DNA of 46,908 bases from UBA6019 sp036564345. GTDB taxonomy: Bacteria; Chloroflexota; Dormibacteria; Dormibacterales; Dormibacteraceae. Within the stretch, counting starts at the first letter, position 1; the number at the start of each line of letters is the position of its first letter. The notes under the pieces were generated by a model that ran no database searches, was not told the DNA's origin, and saw nothing but the letters and a program-made list of their open reading frames with translations. Shown one piece after another: positions 39,953 to 46,908 of this stretch. Both the position numbers and the translations under genes were made by a program. The stretch covers positions 1-46,908 of the forward strand of contig DATCOZ010000240.1 of the NCBI GenBank assembly GCA_036564345.1. The letters are read 5' to 3'.

Positions 39953-40424
39953 CAGCGGTACGGCAGTGGTGACGCTCCCGGCGGACACGCAGATCCTGAT
40001 CACGCGGGAGTTCGACGCACCCAGGCACCTGGTCTACAGGGCGTGGACCACGCCCGAGCTCATCAAGAGGTGGTGGAGCGGGGATCGAGGCGAGGTCACC
40101 CTCGCCGAGGTCGACCTGCGGGTCGGTGGCAGATGGCGCTACGTGATGACGGCGGACGGCGGATTTGAGGTCGCCTTCCACGGCCTATACCGGGAGATCG
40201 TCCCGAATGAGCTGATCGTCTCGACCGAGGTTTATGAGGGCATGCCCGAAAGTGAAGCGGTGGTAACCAGCAGGTTCACCGAAAAGGATGGGCGCACAAC
40301 CCTCACGCTTCTCGTGCAGCACACCAGCCAGGAGTTCCGCGACGCACACATCAATTCCGGCATGGAAGGCGGCATGCAGGAAGCCATGGACCACCTCGAG
40401 CGGGTCGCGCTCTCGCTTCGCTGA
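39942..40424 (+). CDS. SRPBCC / AHSA1-domain protein
   Basis: A 160-aa START/AHSA1-like ligand-binding fold. Visible family sequence is ITREFDAPRHLVYRAWTTPELIKRWW, DLRVGGRWRYVM, FHGLYREIVPNELIV and a closing helix EGGMQEAMDHLERVA. GTG 39942 is preferred over GTG 39936 because GGAGGA (39928-39933) is eight bases from it. It overlaps the ArsR gene and is very likely under its control. Ligand unknown. Confidence 0.88.
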   Translation: MTNSSGTAVVTLPADTQILITREFDAPRHLVYRAWTTPELIKRWWSGDRGEVTLAEVDLRVGGRWRYVMTADGGFEVAFHGLYREIVPNELIVSTEVYEGMPESEAVVTSRFTEKDGRTTLTLLVQHTSQEFRDAHINSGMEGGMQEAMDHLERVALSLR

Positions 40425-40482
40425 GCAGGCTCACACCCGACGGGCTACCGGGACAAGCGTCCAGGTGGCCCGCTGATCGTGG

Positions 40483-40890
40483 CTAAAAGGCGCCCCAGGG
40501 CCCCGAGCGTCGGAAGCCGGTGATCATGGCCAGGCCGATCAGGAACTGAACGAGCCCGATTCCCGCCTGCAGGAGCAGGTACCAAAGGGGCCCTGTGGTG
40601 GGAAGGACCCCCGCGACCTCGAGCAGCGAAGCCGGCAACCTGAGGATCCCGGCCAGGAAGGCGACCAGGATCAGCCAGAACAGCCAACGCCACCGTCGAA
40701 GCGTTCCGATCGCGAGCAGCAGCAGGAACGCGGTGAGCGCGACAAGGAAGGCCAGCGCGGGCAGCCGCGAGCCGTCTGGGGGGACGTTCAGGGTCTCCGA
40801 ATAGATGTCCGGCGCCAGGATGAGGATGGCGACGAACCCGACCGCGGCAGCACCGAAGAAAGCGATGACGACCGCCTGCGTGCGGTTCAC
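40483..40890 (-). CDS. Small four-helix membrane protein, unknown
   Basis: A 135-aa integral membrane protein with about four hydrophobic helices: AVVIAFFGAAAVGFVAILIL, LPALAFLVALTAFLLLLAIG, LFWLILVAFLAGILRL and LLLQAGIGLVQFLIGLAMI. Short positively charged loops (LRRWRW, FRRSG) suggest cytosolic ends. I recognise no family with confidence. GTG 40890 is used. It stands alone between the AHSA1 gene and the PPOX gene. Confidence 0.7.
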   Translation of the reverse strand: MNRTQAVVIAFFGAAAVGFVAILILAPDIYSETLNVPPDGSRLPALAFLVALTAFLLLLAIGTLRRWRWLFWLILVAFLAGILRLPASLLEVAGVLPTTGPLWYLLLQAGIGLVQFLIGLAMITGFRRSGPWGAF

Positions 40891-40981
40891 TTCCGGTTGA
40901 ATCGCGACCCCGATTCGCGGCTGCCTGGCTTGGCGGTTCCGGGTTGAGTCGCGGCGGTCGCCCGCTCCGAGCCGGCTCCGC

Positions 40982-41383
40982 TCAGCGGCTCGGCCGGCTG
41001 CCCGACGGGCTTACCCGATCGATCGCGATCGTGAAGATCTCGCGTGGCGTTCGGCGCTCATAGTTGGTCCCGAGATATTTCTGGGCCATGCGATCGATGA
41101 AGGCGAGGTTGTCGTCCGGCTGGATATCGACGACGCGGCCGCTGACCGAGACCCAGTGCCACGGATTCTTGGCGCTCACGATCGAGACCGCCACCTGATC
41201 GCGCTCGCGAAGTGATTTTCCCTTGCGGGATCCGACGGGCGAGCTGACCAGGATGCGGTCACCGTCCCGGTCCACCCACAGGGGGAAGGACACGATCTGG
41301 CCTTTGCGGTTCAGGTAGGAGACATGGGCCAGTGCAGGTTCGTCGAAGAGGTCGCGAAGCTCATCTGGGATGGTTGTCGTCAT
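40982..41383 (-). CDS. Pyridoxamine-5'-phosphate-oxidase-like (PPOX) flavin/F420-type protein
   Basis: A 133-aa split-barrel protein: ELRDLFDEPALAHVSYLNRKGQIVSFPLWVDRDGDRILVSS, then RKGKSLRERDQVAVSIV, then WVSVSGRVVDI. This is the TIGR03618-like PPOX class that binds FMN or F420 and reduces small molecules. ATG 41383 overlaps the stop of a truncated MBL-fold gene (ATGA), so translation may depend on that fragment. It is last in the MarR-MFS-MBL-PPOX gene string. Confidence 0.87.
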   Translation of the reverse strand: MTTTIPDELRDLFDEPALAHVSYLNRKGQIVSFPLWVDRDGDRILVSSPVGSRKGKSLRERDQVAVSIVSAKNPWHWVSVSGRVVDIQPDDNLAFIDRMAQKYLGTNYERRTPREIFTIAIDRVSPSGSRPSR

Positions 41384-41649
41384 TTGGAATGGGGACTCCC
41401 CAACGGCTGATGATCGCGCGAGCAAGCGAACCCGTCAAGTTCCAGAGCGCCGATCACCTCCACGGCGTTGTGATCCCCATGCTCGTGGGTGACCAACAGC
41501 ACATCGGCGGTCGCGCCGGCGATCGCCGGGTAGGTCCAGGTCATGCCTCGGGCCCGGGCCGGCGCCATGTCGCCGAAGGGGTCGATGAAGACGGTGTTGT
41601 CGCCTCCAACCAACGCGAACGCCGACTGTCCGTACCACCTCACCCTCAC
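41380..41649 (-). pseudogene. Truncated MBL-fold (metallo-beta-lactamase-like) hydrolase
   Basis: Only 89 aa remain of a fold normally of about 210-230 aa. The N-terminus is typical (MRVRWYGQSAFALVGGDNTVFIDPFGDM) and the metal motif VTHEHGDHNAVEV is intact. After VIG the sequence becomes non-homologous (ALELDGFACSRDH) and ends. All C-terminal metal ligands are missing, so it cannot form the active site. It follows the MFS gene by 16 bp and overlaps the PPOX start by 4 bp. Confidence 0.75.
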
Positions 41650-41665
41650 GGCATCACCGTCCTGG

Positions 41666-43387
41666 TCAGCGCAGCTCGGCCAGGGACTTGCCGCCGGCCA
41701 CGGCGTTCGCGGTCTCAGCCTGGCCCTCAGTTTCGAGAACCTTGCCCTTGTCAGAACCCCGCAGCGCCGACGTCACGCCGGCGAGAACGCACATCGCAAC
41801 ACAGACCAGCAGTGCGGCGCGAATCCCGACAACGAAGGGTTGCGCGAGGAGGCTCGCGAAGAAATGCGGGTCGACGATCCGCGATGCGACCGCGGGCGGG
41901 AGCGCGCCGAGCACAGCCGCTGGGATCAGGTGTGAGATCGGGTCGTAGCCGAGCATTGCGGCAAAGATCGCGGCGCCCGGCGGGAGCGATGAGATCCCGT
42001 GCGCGAGGGCGGGGGGCAACCCGGCGCCTGTCGCCCCACGGGCCAGCGCCGGGCCGAGGTTGTGGGCGAGGCTGCCGATGACGATCGTGAAGAAGATCGC
42101 CTGGCTGGCGGTCATCCCCGCATTGAGCACCGTCGACCGCATGCCCGCCGCTGAGCCTCGATGCTCGGCCGGGACCGATCCCATGATCTGCGATGTGTTG
42201 GGGGCGCTGAAAAAGCCCATGCCGGCGCCCATCAGGGCCAGGTAAGCGGCAAACAGACCAAGGTTGAAGTCCGCGGGGAGGGTCGTCATCAGGGCCGCCG
42301 CGAGTCCCACGATCAGGATGCCGCCGGTGGCAAGGACCCTCGAGCCATAGCGATCACTCAGCCAGCCGCCGAGCGGTCCGCAGACGACGAAGCCGAGCAT
42401 CAGCGGCATCGTGTCGATCCCCGCCTGGAGTGGCGTGTCGGCGTAGGCGATGCCGTGAAGGGGCAGCCAGATGCCCTGCAGCCAGATGATGAACATGAAC
42501 TGCAGCCCGCCTCGCGCGAGGGAGAACAGGAAGGCAGCCACGTTGCCGAAGAGGAAACCGCGAATCCTGAAGAGGCTCAGCTCGAACATGGGGTGAGCCA
42601 CTCGCGACTCGACCACGAAAAATGCCGCGAGAAGGACGATGCCCGCCGCGATCGCCAGCTCCACGACGGGATTCGACCAGCCCATCGTCTGACCTCCGTA
42701 CGGCGTCAGCGATTCCGTCAGGCCGAACATCAGGGCAAGCAGTCCGGCCGCGAAGGTGATGTTCCCCAGCCAGTCGAGGGGCTCGCGCCGTCGCGTGCCG
42801 ATTTCGTGTAGTGCCTTGAAGCCCCAGATCGTGCCGACCACCCCGACGGGGACGCTGATCAGGAAGTCCAGCCGCCAGTTGATCGCGGCCAGGATTCCCC
42901 CGAGGACCACCCCCACCAGGTTGCCGGCGATGAAGGCGATCTGGTTGATGCCCAGTGAGAAGCCACGCTGGTGTGCGGGAAAGGCATCGGTCAGCAACGC
43001 GATGCTGTTCGCGAACAGGCATGCGCCGCCGAGACCCTGCACCATTCGAAAGGCGATGAGCTCGACCGCCCCGGCGCTTCCGCTGGAGGGGGTGAGCGCG
43101 CAGAGCAGGGACCCGACGGTGAACACCACGAAGCCAAGGTTGTAGACGCGGACACGTCCGAACATGTCGGCAATCCGCCCGAATGTCACCAGCAGGACGG
43201 TGGTTACAGCTGAATAGCCCATCAACATCCAGAGCAGGAGACCCGATTGGCCCGGCGCCAGCGGATCGACGTGCAATCCCGAGAAGATGGCGGGCAGCGA
43301 GATGAGGACGATCGTCTGGTTGATGGCTGCCATGAGCATTCCGATCGTCGTATTGATCAGGACGACCCACTTGTACTCGAGCTTCAC
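41666..43387 (-). CDS. MFS drug-efflux transporter (DHA2 / EmrB-QacA type)
   Basis: A 573-aa transporter with about 14 helices. Motifs include INQTIVLISLPAI in helix 1, GRIADMFGRVRVY (motif A) near residue 70, and helix-5 sequence GNLVGVVLGGILAAINWRLDF (motif C). The family exports drugs by proton antiport. GTG 43387 overlaps the MarR stop (GTGA), so the repressor and pump are co-translated. Substrate unknown. Confidence 0.93.
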   Translation of the reverse strand: MKLEYKWVVLINTTIGMLMAAINQTIVLISLPAIFSGLHVDPLAPGQSGLLLWMLMGYSAVTTVLLVTFGRIADMFGRVRVYNLGFVVFTVGSLLCALTPSSGSAGAVELIAFRMVQGLGGACLFANSIALLTDAFPAHQRGFSLGINQIAFIAGNLVGVVLGGILAAINWRLDFLISVPVGVVGTIWGFKALHEIGTRRREPLDWLGNITFAAGLLALMFGLTESLTPYGGQTMGWSNPVVELAIAAGIVLLAAFFVVESRVAHPMFELSLFRIRGFLFGNVAAFLFSLARGGLQFMFIIWLQGIWLPLHGIAYADTPLQAGIDTMPLMLGFVVCGPLGGWLSDRYGSRVLATGGILIVGLAAALMTTLPADFNLGLFAAYLALMGAGMGFFSAPNTSQIMGSVPAEHRGSAAGMRSTVLNAGMTASQAIFFTIVIGSLAHNLGPALARGATGAGLPPALAHGISSLPPGAAIFAAMLGYDPISHLIPAAVLGALPPAVASRIVDPHFFASLLAQPFVVGIRAALLVCVAMCVLAGVTSALRGSDKGKVLETEGQAETANAVAGGKSLAELR

Positions 43388-43857
43388 CGCTCGGCCTCTA
43401 CCAGCAGGAGCGCCTCCTCGGCCCGCCTGACCGATGTGCTGAAATCGCGAAAGGCGGCCGCAATCCTTGCCAGCTCGCCAGGACTCATCTGCTCTACCGC
43501 GGAGCGGATCGCGCTGCCCTCCAGCAGGGGAGGTACTGCGCTGACGATCCGTTTGCCCTTCGGGGTCAGCGCGGCGAGGACCTTGCGGCGGTCCTCTTCG
43601 TTGCGGCTTCGTTCCAGCAGTCCACGCTCTTCGAGGCGATCGACCAACCTTGTGACCGATGGCGGCGCAAGCCCCAGCTCGAGGCCGAGCTGACCCAGCG
43701 ACTTCGGCTCCTGTGCCAGTCGTCGCAGTGCTCGAACCTGAGCCAGGGTCAGCTCCGCGGCTTGCCAGAGGCGCGTCTGGAGGCTCTCGCTGAGCGTGAC
43801 CGCGTCCAGGTATGCCCGGAGGAGACCGGGAACCCCGTCATCGGGAATAGTTGTCAT
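43384..43857 (-). CDS. MarR-family transcriptional regulator
   Basis: A 157-aa winged-helix regulator. The core is LTLAQVRALRRLAQEPKSLGQLGLELGLAPPSVTRLVDRLEERGLLERSRNEEDRRKVLAALTPKG (about 37-101), with the DRR wing. It probably represses itself and the overlapping MFS gene until a ligand binds. ATG 43857 is used, with a candidate operator just upstream. The gene to the right is divergent. Confidence 0.93.
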   Translation of the reverse strand: MTTIPDDGVPGLLRAYLDAVTLSESLQTRLWQAAELTLAQVRALRRLAQEPKSLGQLGLELGLAPPSVTRLVDRLEERGLLERSRNEEDRRKVLAALTPKGKRIVSAVPPLLEGSAIRSAVEQMSPGELARIAAAFRDFSTSVRRAEEALLLVEAER

Positions 43858-43861
43858 GAGA

Positions 43862-43878
43862 GCAATATTCTACATTGC
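43862..43878. promoter_or_regulatory. Candidate MarR operator
   Basis: GCAAT (43862-43866) and ATTGC (43874-43878) form an inverted repeat in a 17-bp AT-rich site directly upstream of the MarR start, in the divergent intergenic region. Size and place suit MarR autoregulation. Confidence 0.45.
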
Positions 43879-43981
43879 GGCAAGGGTAGCCTGGCGCTCT
43901 CCGCGCTCGTCACATTTAGCCGCCGGATTTCGTCAACATTCGTCCGCCGGCTGCAACCGACAACAAGAGGAGCGCTCTGCC

Positions 43982-44421
43982 ATGCTCGGCCGTAAGAACT
44001 ACACACAGGAAGAGATCGACCAGGGCAAGGCGGCGCTCGATCAGCACCTGGCGGCGTACCGGAGACTTGCCACAGCCCTTGCCGGCACGCCGGCGGACAA
44101 GAAGGTCGGCTCTGCCCTCGAGTCCTTCGAAGCGGTCTTCTTCAACAACCTGACCCTCGTCCTGGACCATTACTTCGTCCACCGACTGTCTGGCAAGGAC
44201 TACGAAGGCAAGGACGGGAATCCCCTCAACGAGGTCAGGGTTCTGTGCGACTCCCTGATCAGCAACGACGGCAAGCTGCGGCCGACAACCAGATCAACCT
44301 GGCATCCGAAAAGTCCGTTCTGAAGCTCCACCCAGGCGATCCCATCAGGCTCACCGAGGCAGATTTCAAGCGTCTCTCAACGGCGTTCTTCGCCGAGCTG
44401 CAACGCAGGTTCGGGCCCTAG
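43982..44421 (+). pseudogene. Conserved protein of about 146 aa, frameshifted near 44281
   Basis: ATG 43982 with GAGGAG eight bases upstream starts a frame reading MLGRKNYTQEEIDQGKAALD and, later, FFNNLTLVLDHYFVHRLSGK and NPLNEVRVLCDSLISNDGKLR. From 44284 the continuation lies in the next frame: DNQINLASEKSVLKLHPGDP, then IRLTEADFKRLSTAFFAEL and a stop at 44421. One base appears missing near 44281-44283. As written, the first frame ends at 44323 with unrelated residues. I recall this as an unnamed actinobacterial-type family; function unknown. It could be true decay or an assembly error. Confidence 0.75.
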
Positions 44422-44431
44422 CGAAGTAGCC

Positions 44432-45110
44432 GTGGAGGCACCGATCCTGGTGACTGGTGGCACCGGCACGCTCGGCCGCCATGTCGTCCGGCGCCTCCGG
44501 GAGCGAGGCTGCCCGGTGCGCGTGCTCAGCCGGAAAATGCGGTCTGGCAGCGAAGGCGTGGAATTCGTCGTCGGCGACCTGGCCAGGGGAACCGGTGTGG
44601 AGGACGCGGTTGACGGCGTTGACGTGATCGTTCACTGCGCCAGCGCCAGGAAGGACGACGCCGAGGCTACCCGGAACCTCGTGGAGGCGGCCACGGCGAA
44701 GGGAGGAAGGCTGCCCCACCTCGTTTACATCGCGGTCGTCGGTGCGAACGGGGTTCCTTTCGGCTACTTTCGGACAAAGCTGGCGGCTGAGAAGGTGGTC
44801 GTCGAGTCGGCCTTGCCGTGGACGATCCAGAGGGCGACCCAGTTCTACGACTTTGTCCTCGGCGGGGCCAAGAGCATGACGAGGCTACCCGTCGTCCCCG
44901 TGCCGAAGGATTTCCGGTGCCAGGCGATCGACCCGGCGGAAGTCGCTGACAAGCTCGTCGGCCTCGCCCTCGGCCCGCCATCTTGACGGGTGCCCGACAT
45001 CGGAGGGCCGGAAGTGTCCACCTGGGCTGAGATGATCCGCCAGTACTTGCGGTTCATCGGACGCAGGCGCGCCGTGGTCCAGGTCTGGATGCCGGGGATG
45101 AAGGAGATCC
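44432..45110 (+). pseudogene. NmrA/SDR-type NAD(P)-binding oxidoreductase with in-frame stop
   Basis: GTG 44432 opens a Rossmann protein: VTGGTGTLGRHVVRRLRERG (nucleotide loop), HCASARKDDAEATRNLVEAA, and FGYFRTKLAAEKVVVES with the family Tyr-x-x-x-Lys-like YFRTK. At 44984-44986 a TGA follows GPPS, but the same frame continues RVPDIGGPEVSTWAEMIRQY to about 45110, exactly the expected C-terminal family sequence. The homologous sequence then fades. The intact family is about 250 aa; the product as written is 184 aa. Confidence 0.75.
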
Positions 45111-45289
45111 GTGCCGGCGGGTGCCGCTCAGGAAGATCTCCTCGGAGAAGACGCTTCCCGGCGGCCACCGACTCGCCCGCCCGATCGGCGCTGCTCTCGC
45201 GGTCCTGGCGCTGGCGGCCCTTGCCGCTCCAATCCCTGGCATCTGACCAGGAGCGACCTTCGCGGCCTGAGAGTTCCATCCTATTAACC
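44987..45289 (+). other. Remnant of the SDR C-terminus and unassigned DNA
   Basis: The first 120 bp continue the SDR gene beyond its in-frame stop. The rest, to the hydrolase ATG at 45290, holds no recognisable gene or promoter; a hydrophobic frame ending at 45244 was considered and not accepted. Confidence 0.5.
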
Positions 45290-46076
45290 ATGGATAGAGT
45301 CAGGTCAAAGGACGGCACCGCGATCGCGTTCGAGGAGCAAGGCGGCGGCCCAGCTCTGATCCTCGTCGACGGAGCCATGGGCACGCGGTCGGCCGGCTCC
45401 AAGCCGGAGCTCGCCCGGCTTCTCGCGCGGCACTTCACCGTCTACAGCTACGACCGCCGGGGACGCGGGGACAGCGGTGACACCAAGCCCTACGCGGTCG
45501 AGCGGGAGATCGAGGACATCGGCGCCCTGATCGACGAAGCCGGAGGATCGGCGTTTCTCTATGGTCACTCGTCCGGGGGGTGCCTGGCCCTGGAGGCAAC
45601 GATCGAACTCGGCGCCAAAGTCACCAAGCTCGCCCTGTACGAAGTCCCCTACAACGACGATCCTCTCGCTCGGAAGGCGTGGGGCGAGTACATCGAGAAC
45701 CTCACCGAAGCCCTGACGTCCGGTCGTCGAGGTGACGCGGCTGGACTATTCATGGCGTTGGTCGGAATGCCCGTCACCCAGATCGAAGAGATGCGGCGGG
45801 CGCCCTTCTGGGGCGGGATGGAGGCCGTTGCCCCGACCCTCGCCTATGACCACACGGCCATCATGGGAAAAGAAGGCTCGATTCCCGTTGAGCGGGCTTC
45901 CCGTGTCAACGTACCCACTCTGGTGTGGAGGAAGCGGTGCTCCGTTCATGCTGGAGACGGCGACGACGCTGAGCAAGGCGATTCCAGACTCCACGCTGAG
46001 CGTCCTCGACGGCCAGGCCCACGACGTCCACCCGGAGGCGCTGGCACCGGTCCTCGTGCAGTTCTTCTCTGCCTGA
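45290..46076 (+). pseudogene. Alpha/beta hydrolase, frameshifted near 45926
   Basis: ATG 45290 starts MDRVRSKDGTAIAFEEQGGG, with the oxyanion segment LILVDGAMG, YDRRGRGDSGDT and nucleophile motif YGHSSGG (Ser in GHSSG). At NVPTLVW the frame breaks. The expected C-terminus is in another frame from 45927: GGSGAPFMLETATTLSKAIP, then VLDGQAHDVHPEALAPVLVQFF, ending at 46076; it contains the catalytic His (QAHDV). A one-base gain or two-base loss near 45926 explains it. Without correction the product would lack the catalytic His. Confidence 0.78.
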
Positions 46077-46135
46077 ATTGATTTCATACGCTCCCGGAGA
46101 CGAGGAGATGCTCGAGCCCATGGCGTTGGCTGCGG

Positions 46136-46786
46136 TCAGAAGCCGAGGACCTCGTCGACCAGGACGACCGTGATGCGCCCGATGGTGACCTCCCGGTTGA
46201 TGATGAGCACCTTGTTCACCGCACTTCGGATGCCGTAAGCGACCTGGGCGCGGGCATCTTCGAGAGGGTAGGAGTACTCCTGGATGCGACGGAGGCCCTC
46301 CTCCACGTCGGACACGATCTTCTGCGTACCCACGACCAGGATGACCCGCCCGGCGCCACTGACGTAGGGTCCGAGCTGGCTGCCACCCATCGAAGCCGTG
46401 AGCAGCGATCCGGTCTCGGTGACGGCGTGGACGCTGCCGAGCATCACGTCAGGCGCAGCGGCCAGGCGGCGGATCTCGTCGGCCTGGGTCTTTCGGTCCA
46501 TGCTGAAGATCCGCGGGCGCAGATGCTCGTAGCGACCGGACTTTTCGATCTCCGCGAAGATGCCCGACACTTCGAGCGTTTGCGATGCGCCGTGATGCAC
46601 CTGGGAGCCGTCCGGGATGAGACCCAGGACCAGCCGCTTGGCTTCAGCGGCGTTGGCGGCCCGGAGCGCGCTGATCCCGTTCGCCTCGAGGGCGGCCATG
46701 GTCCGGGAGACCCGGGCGTCGTCCGCCACCCGACCGAACCGACGGGTGATTGCCGGATCGAGATCGGGCTGGAATTCAGAGATCAC
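46136..46786 (-). CDS. LUD-domain protein (LutC/YkgG-like)
   Basis: A 216-aa LUD-domain protein. Features include the N-terminal helix MAALEANGISALRAANAAEAKRLVLGLIP, SQVHHGASQTLEVSGI, a VMLGSVHAVTETGSLLTASMGGSQLGPYVSGAGRVILVVG core, and a helical C-terminus. LUD proteins include lactate-utilisation LutC, but lone copies like this one have no assigned role. GTG 46786 is preferred because AAGGAG (46792-46797) is six bases upstream; GTG 46807 is the outer alternative. No lutA or lutB lies in the window. Confidence 0.87.
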   Translation of the reverse strand: MISEFQPDLDPAITRRFGRVADDARVSRTMAALEANGISALRAANAAEAKRLVLGLIPDGSQVHHGASQTLEVSGIFAEIEKSGRYEHLRPRIFSMDRKTQADEIRRLAAAPDVMLGSVHAVTETGSLLTASMGGSQLGPYVSGAGRVILVVGTQKIVSDVEEGLRRIQEYSYPLEDARAQVAYGIRSAVNKVLIINREVTIGRITVVLVDEVLGF

Positions 46787-46822
46787 AAACACTCCTTGGT
46801 TGGTCACAGGGTTGGTACTATT

Positions 46823-46836
46823 GTTGCAACCGCAAC
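46823..46836. promoter_or_regulatory. Inverted repeat between LUD gene and divergent gene
   Basis: GTTGC-AACC-GCAAC is a short palindrome in an AT-rich stretch between two divergent starts. It may be an operator of the downstream partial gene's product, if that is a regulator. Confidence 0.35.
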
Positions 46837-46854
46837 TACTTTAGAGATAGTCCA

Positions 46855-46908
46855 TTGCCAGCGCAAACAAACTCCCAAGCCGAACTAGCAGGACTCCTCG
46901 ACCGGCTC
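46855..46908 (+). CDS. Start of a divergent gene (possibly a small regulator), partial
   Basis: TTG 46855 opens 18 codons to the window edge, reading PAQTNSQAELAGLLDRL after the start. The acidic-hydrophobic helix and divergent position beside a palindrome are what a MarR-like regulator start looks like, but the fragment is too short to identify. No strong ribosome site. Confidence 0.35.
   Translation, partial: MPAQTNSQAELAGLLDRL

Noticed and set aside
44984..44986. Second selenocysteine codon in the SDR gene
   Set aside because: The frame continues, but the TGA lies in a loop where relatives have an ordinary residue, there is no Cys/Sec motif, and the downstream sequence only offers a 4-bp hairpin too close to the UGA for a bSECIS. 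A nonsense mutation is simpler.
45138..45244. Hydrophobic frame ending in LALAALAAPIPGI before the hydrolase, as a small membrane protein
   Set aside because: No start codon with ribosome site, and it lies in the decayed SDR tail; high-GC DNA easily gives Ala/Leu runs.
1..46908. CRISPR arrays, complete insertion sequences, integrases, phage genes, rRNA
   Set aside because: None seen: no regularly spaced direct repeats, no transposase or recombinase motifs, and only one tRNA gene.

Overview
This is a high-GC, gene-dense bacterial chromosome segment with many 4-bp start/stop overlaps and some apparently leaderless starts. The gene mix points to a soil-type terrabacterial lineage such as Chloroflexota, Dormibacterota or Actinomycetota: CP-ATP-grasp/alpha-E/transglutaminase genes, DUF1501/DUF1800, an XRE-TPR regulator, a UGSC selenoprotein and a Ser/Thr kinase fused to an AAA ATPase. 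There is no rRNA or marker gene to fix the phylum. No phage, integrase, CRISPR or complete IS was seen.

Layout. 1-5.2 kb: the end of a PHP-domain gene, an acyl-CoA ligase, and a large kinase/zinc-cluster/winged-helix/AAA fusion. 5.2-8.1 kb: a two-component pair and a cold-shock protein with a textbook terminator. 8.1-13.6 kb: an ABC uptake operon (lipoprotein binder, two permeases, ATPase) ending in a metallophosphoesterase. 13.7-15.6 kb: tRNA-Leu(CAG), then a small membrane protein and a PrsW-type protease. 15.7-20.1 kb: a five-gene operon of DUF1800, DUF1501, a 69-aa protein, ApbE and a ferric-reductase-like protein. 20.3-23.8 kb: ECF sigma, anti-sigma, ABC ATPase and ABC-2 permease, all overlapping. 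23.9-25.9 kb: a compact regulatory locus with a 36-aa signal-peptide-like ORF followed by an XRE-TPR regulator. 25.9-30.0 kb: duplicated YbjQ, CsbD/BON stress genes, DUF2236, DinB and GNAT. 30.1-32.0 kb: a UGSC selenoprotein with in-frame UGA and a candidate SECIS, beside a thioredoxin-fused partner. 32.0-37.0 kb: ATP-grasp, alpha-E and three transglutaminase-like proteins. 37.3-38.4 kb: a zinc alcohol dehydrogenase.

From 38.5 to 46.1 kb the DNA looks accessory and partly decayed. It holds a truncated Ig-like surface protein, DUF1905, an ArsR/AHSA1 pair, MarR-MFS, a truncated MBL-fold gene, and three neighbouring genes each broken by a frameshift or stop. The window ends with a LUD-domain gene and the start of a divergent gene.

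The most interesting items are: (i) the putative peptide/XRE-TPR signalling locus with several palindromic sites; (ii) the UGSC selenoprotein-thioredoxin pair; (iii) a structured intergenic repeat of about 105 bp in four copies, all in the same orientation; and (iv) the kinase-AAA fusion. All assignments come from reading the sequence and remembered family signatures; no database search was run.
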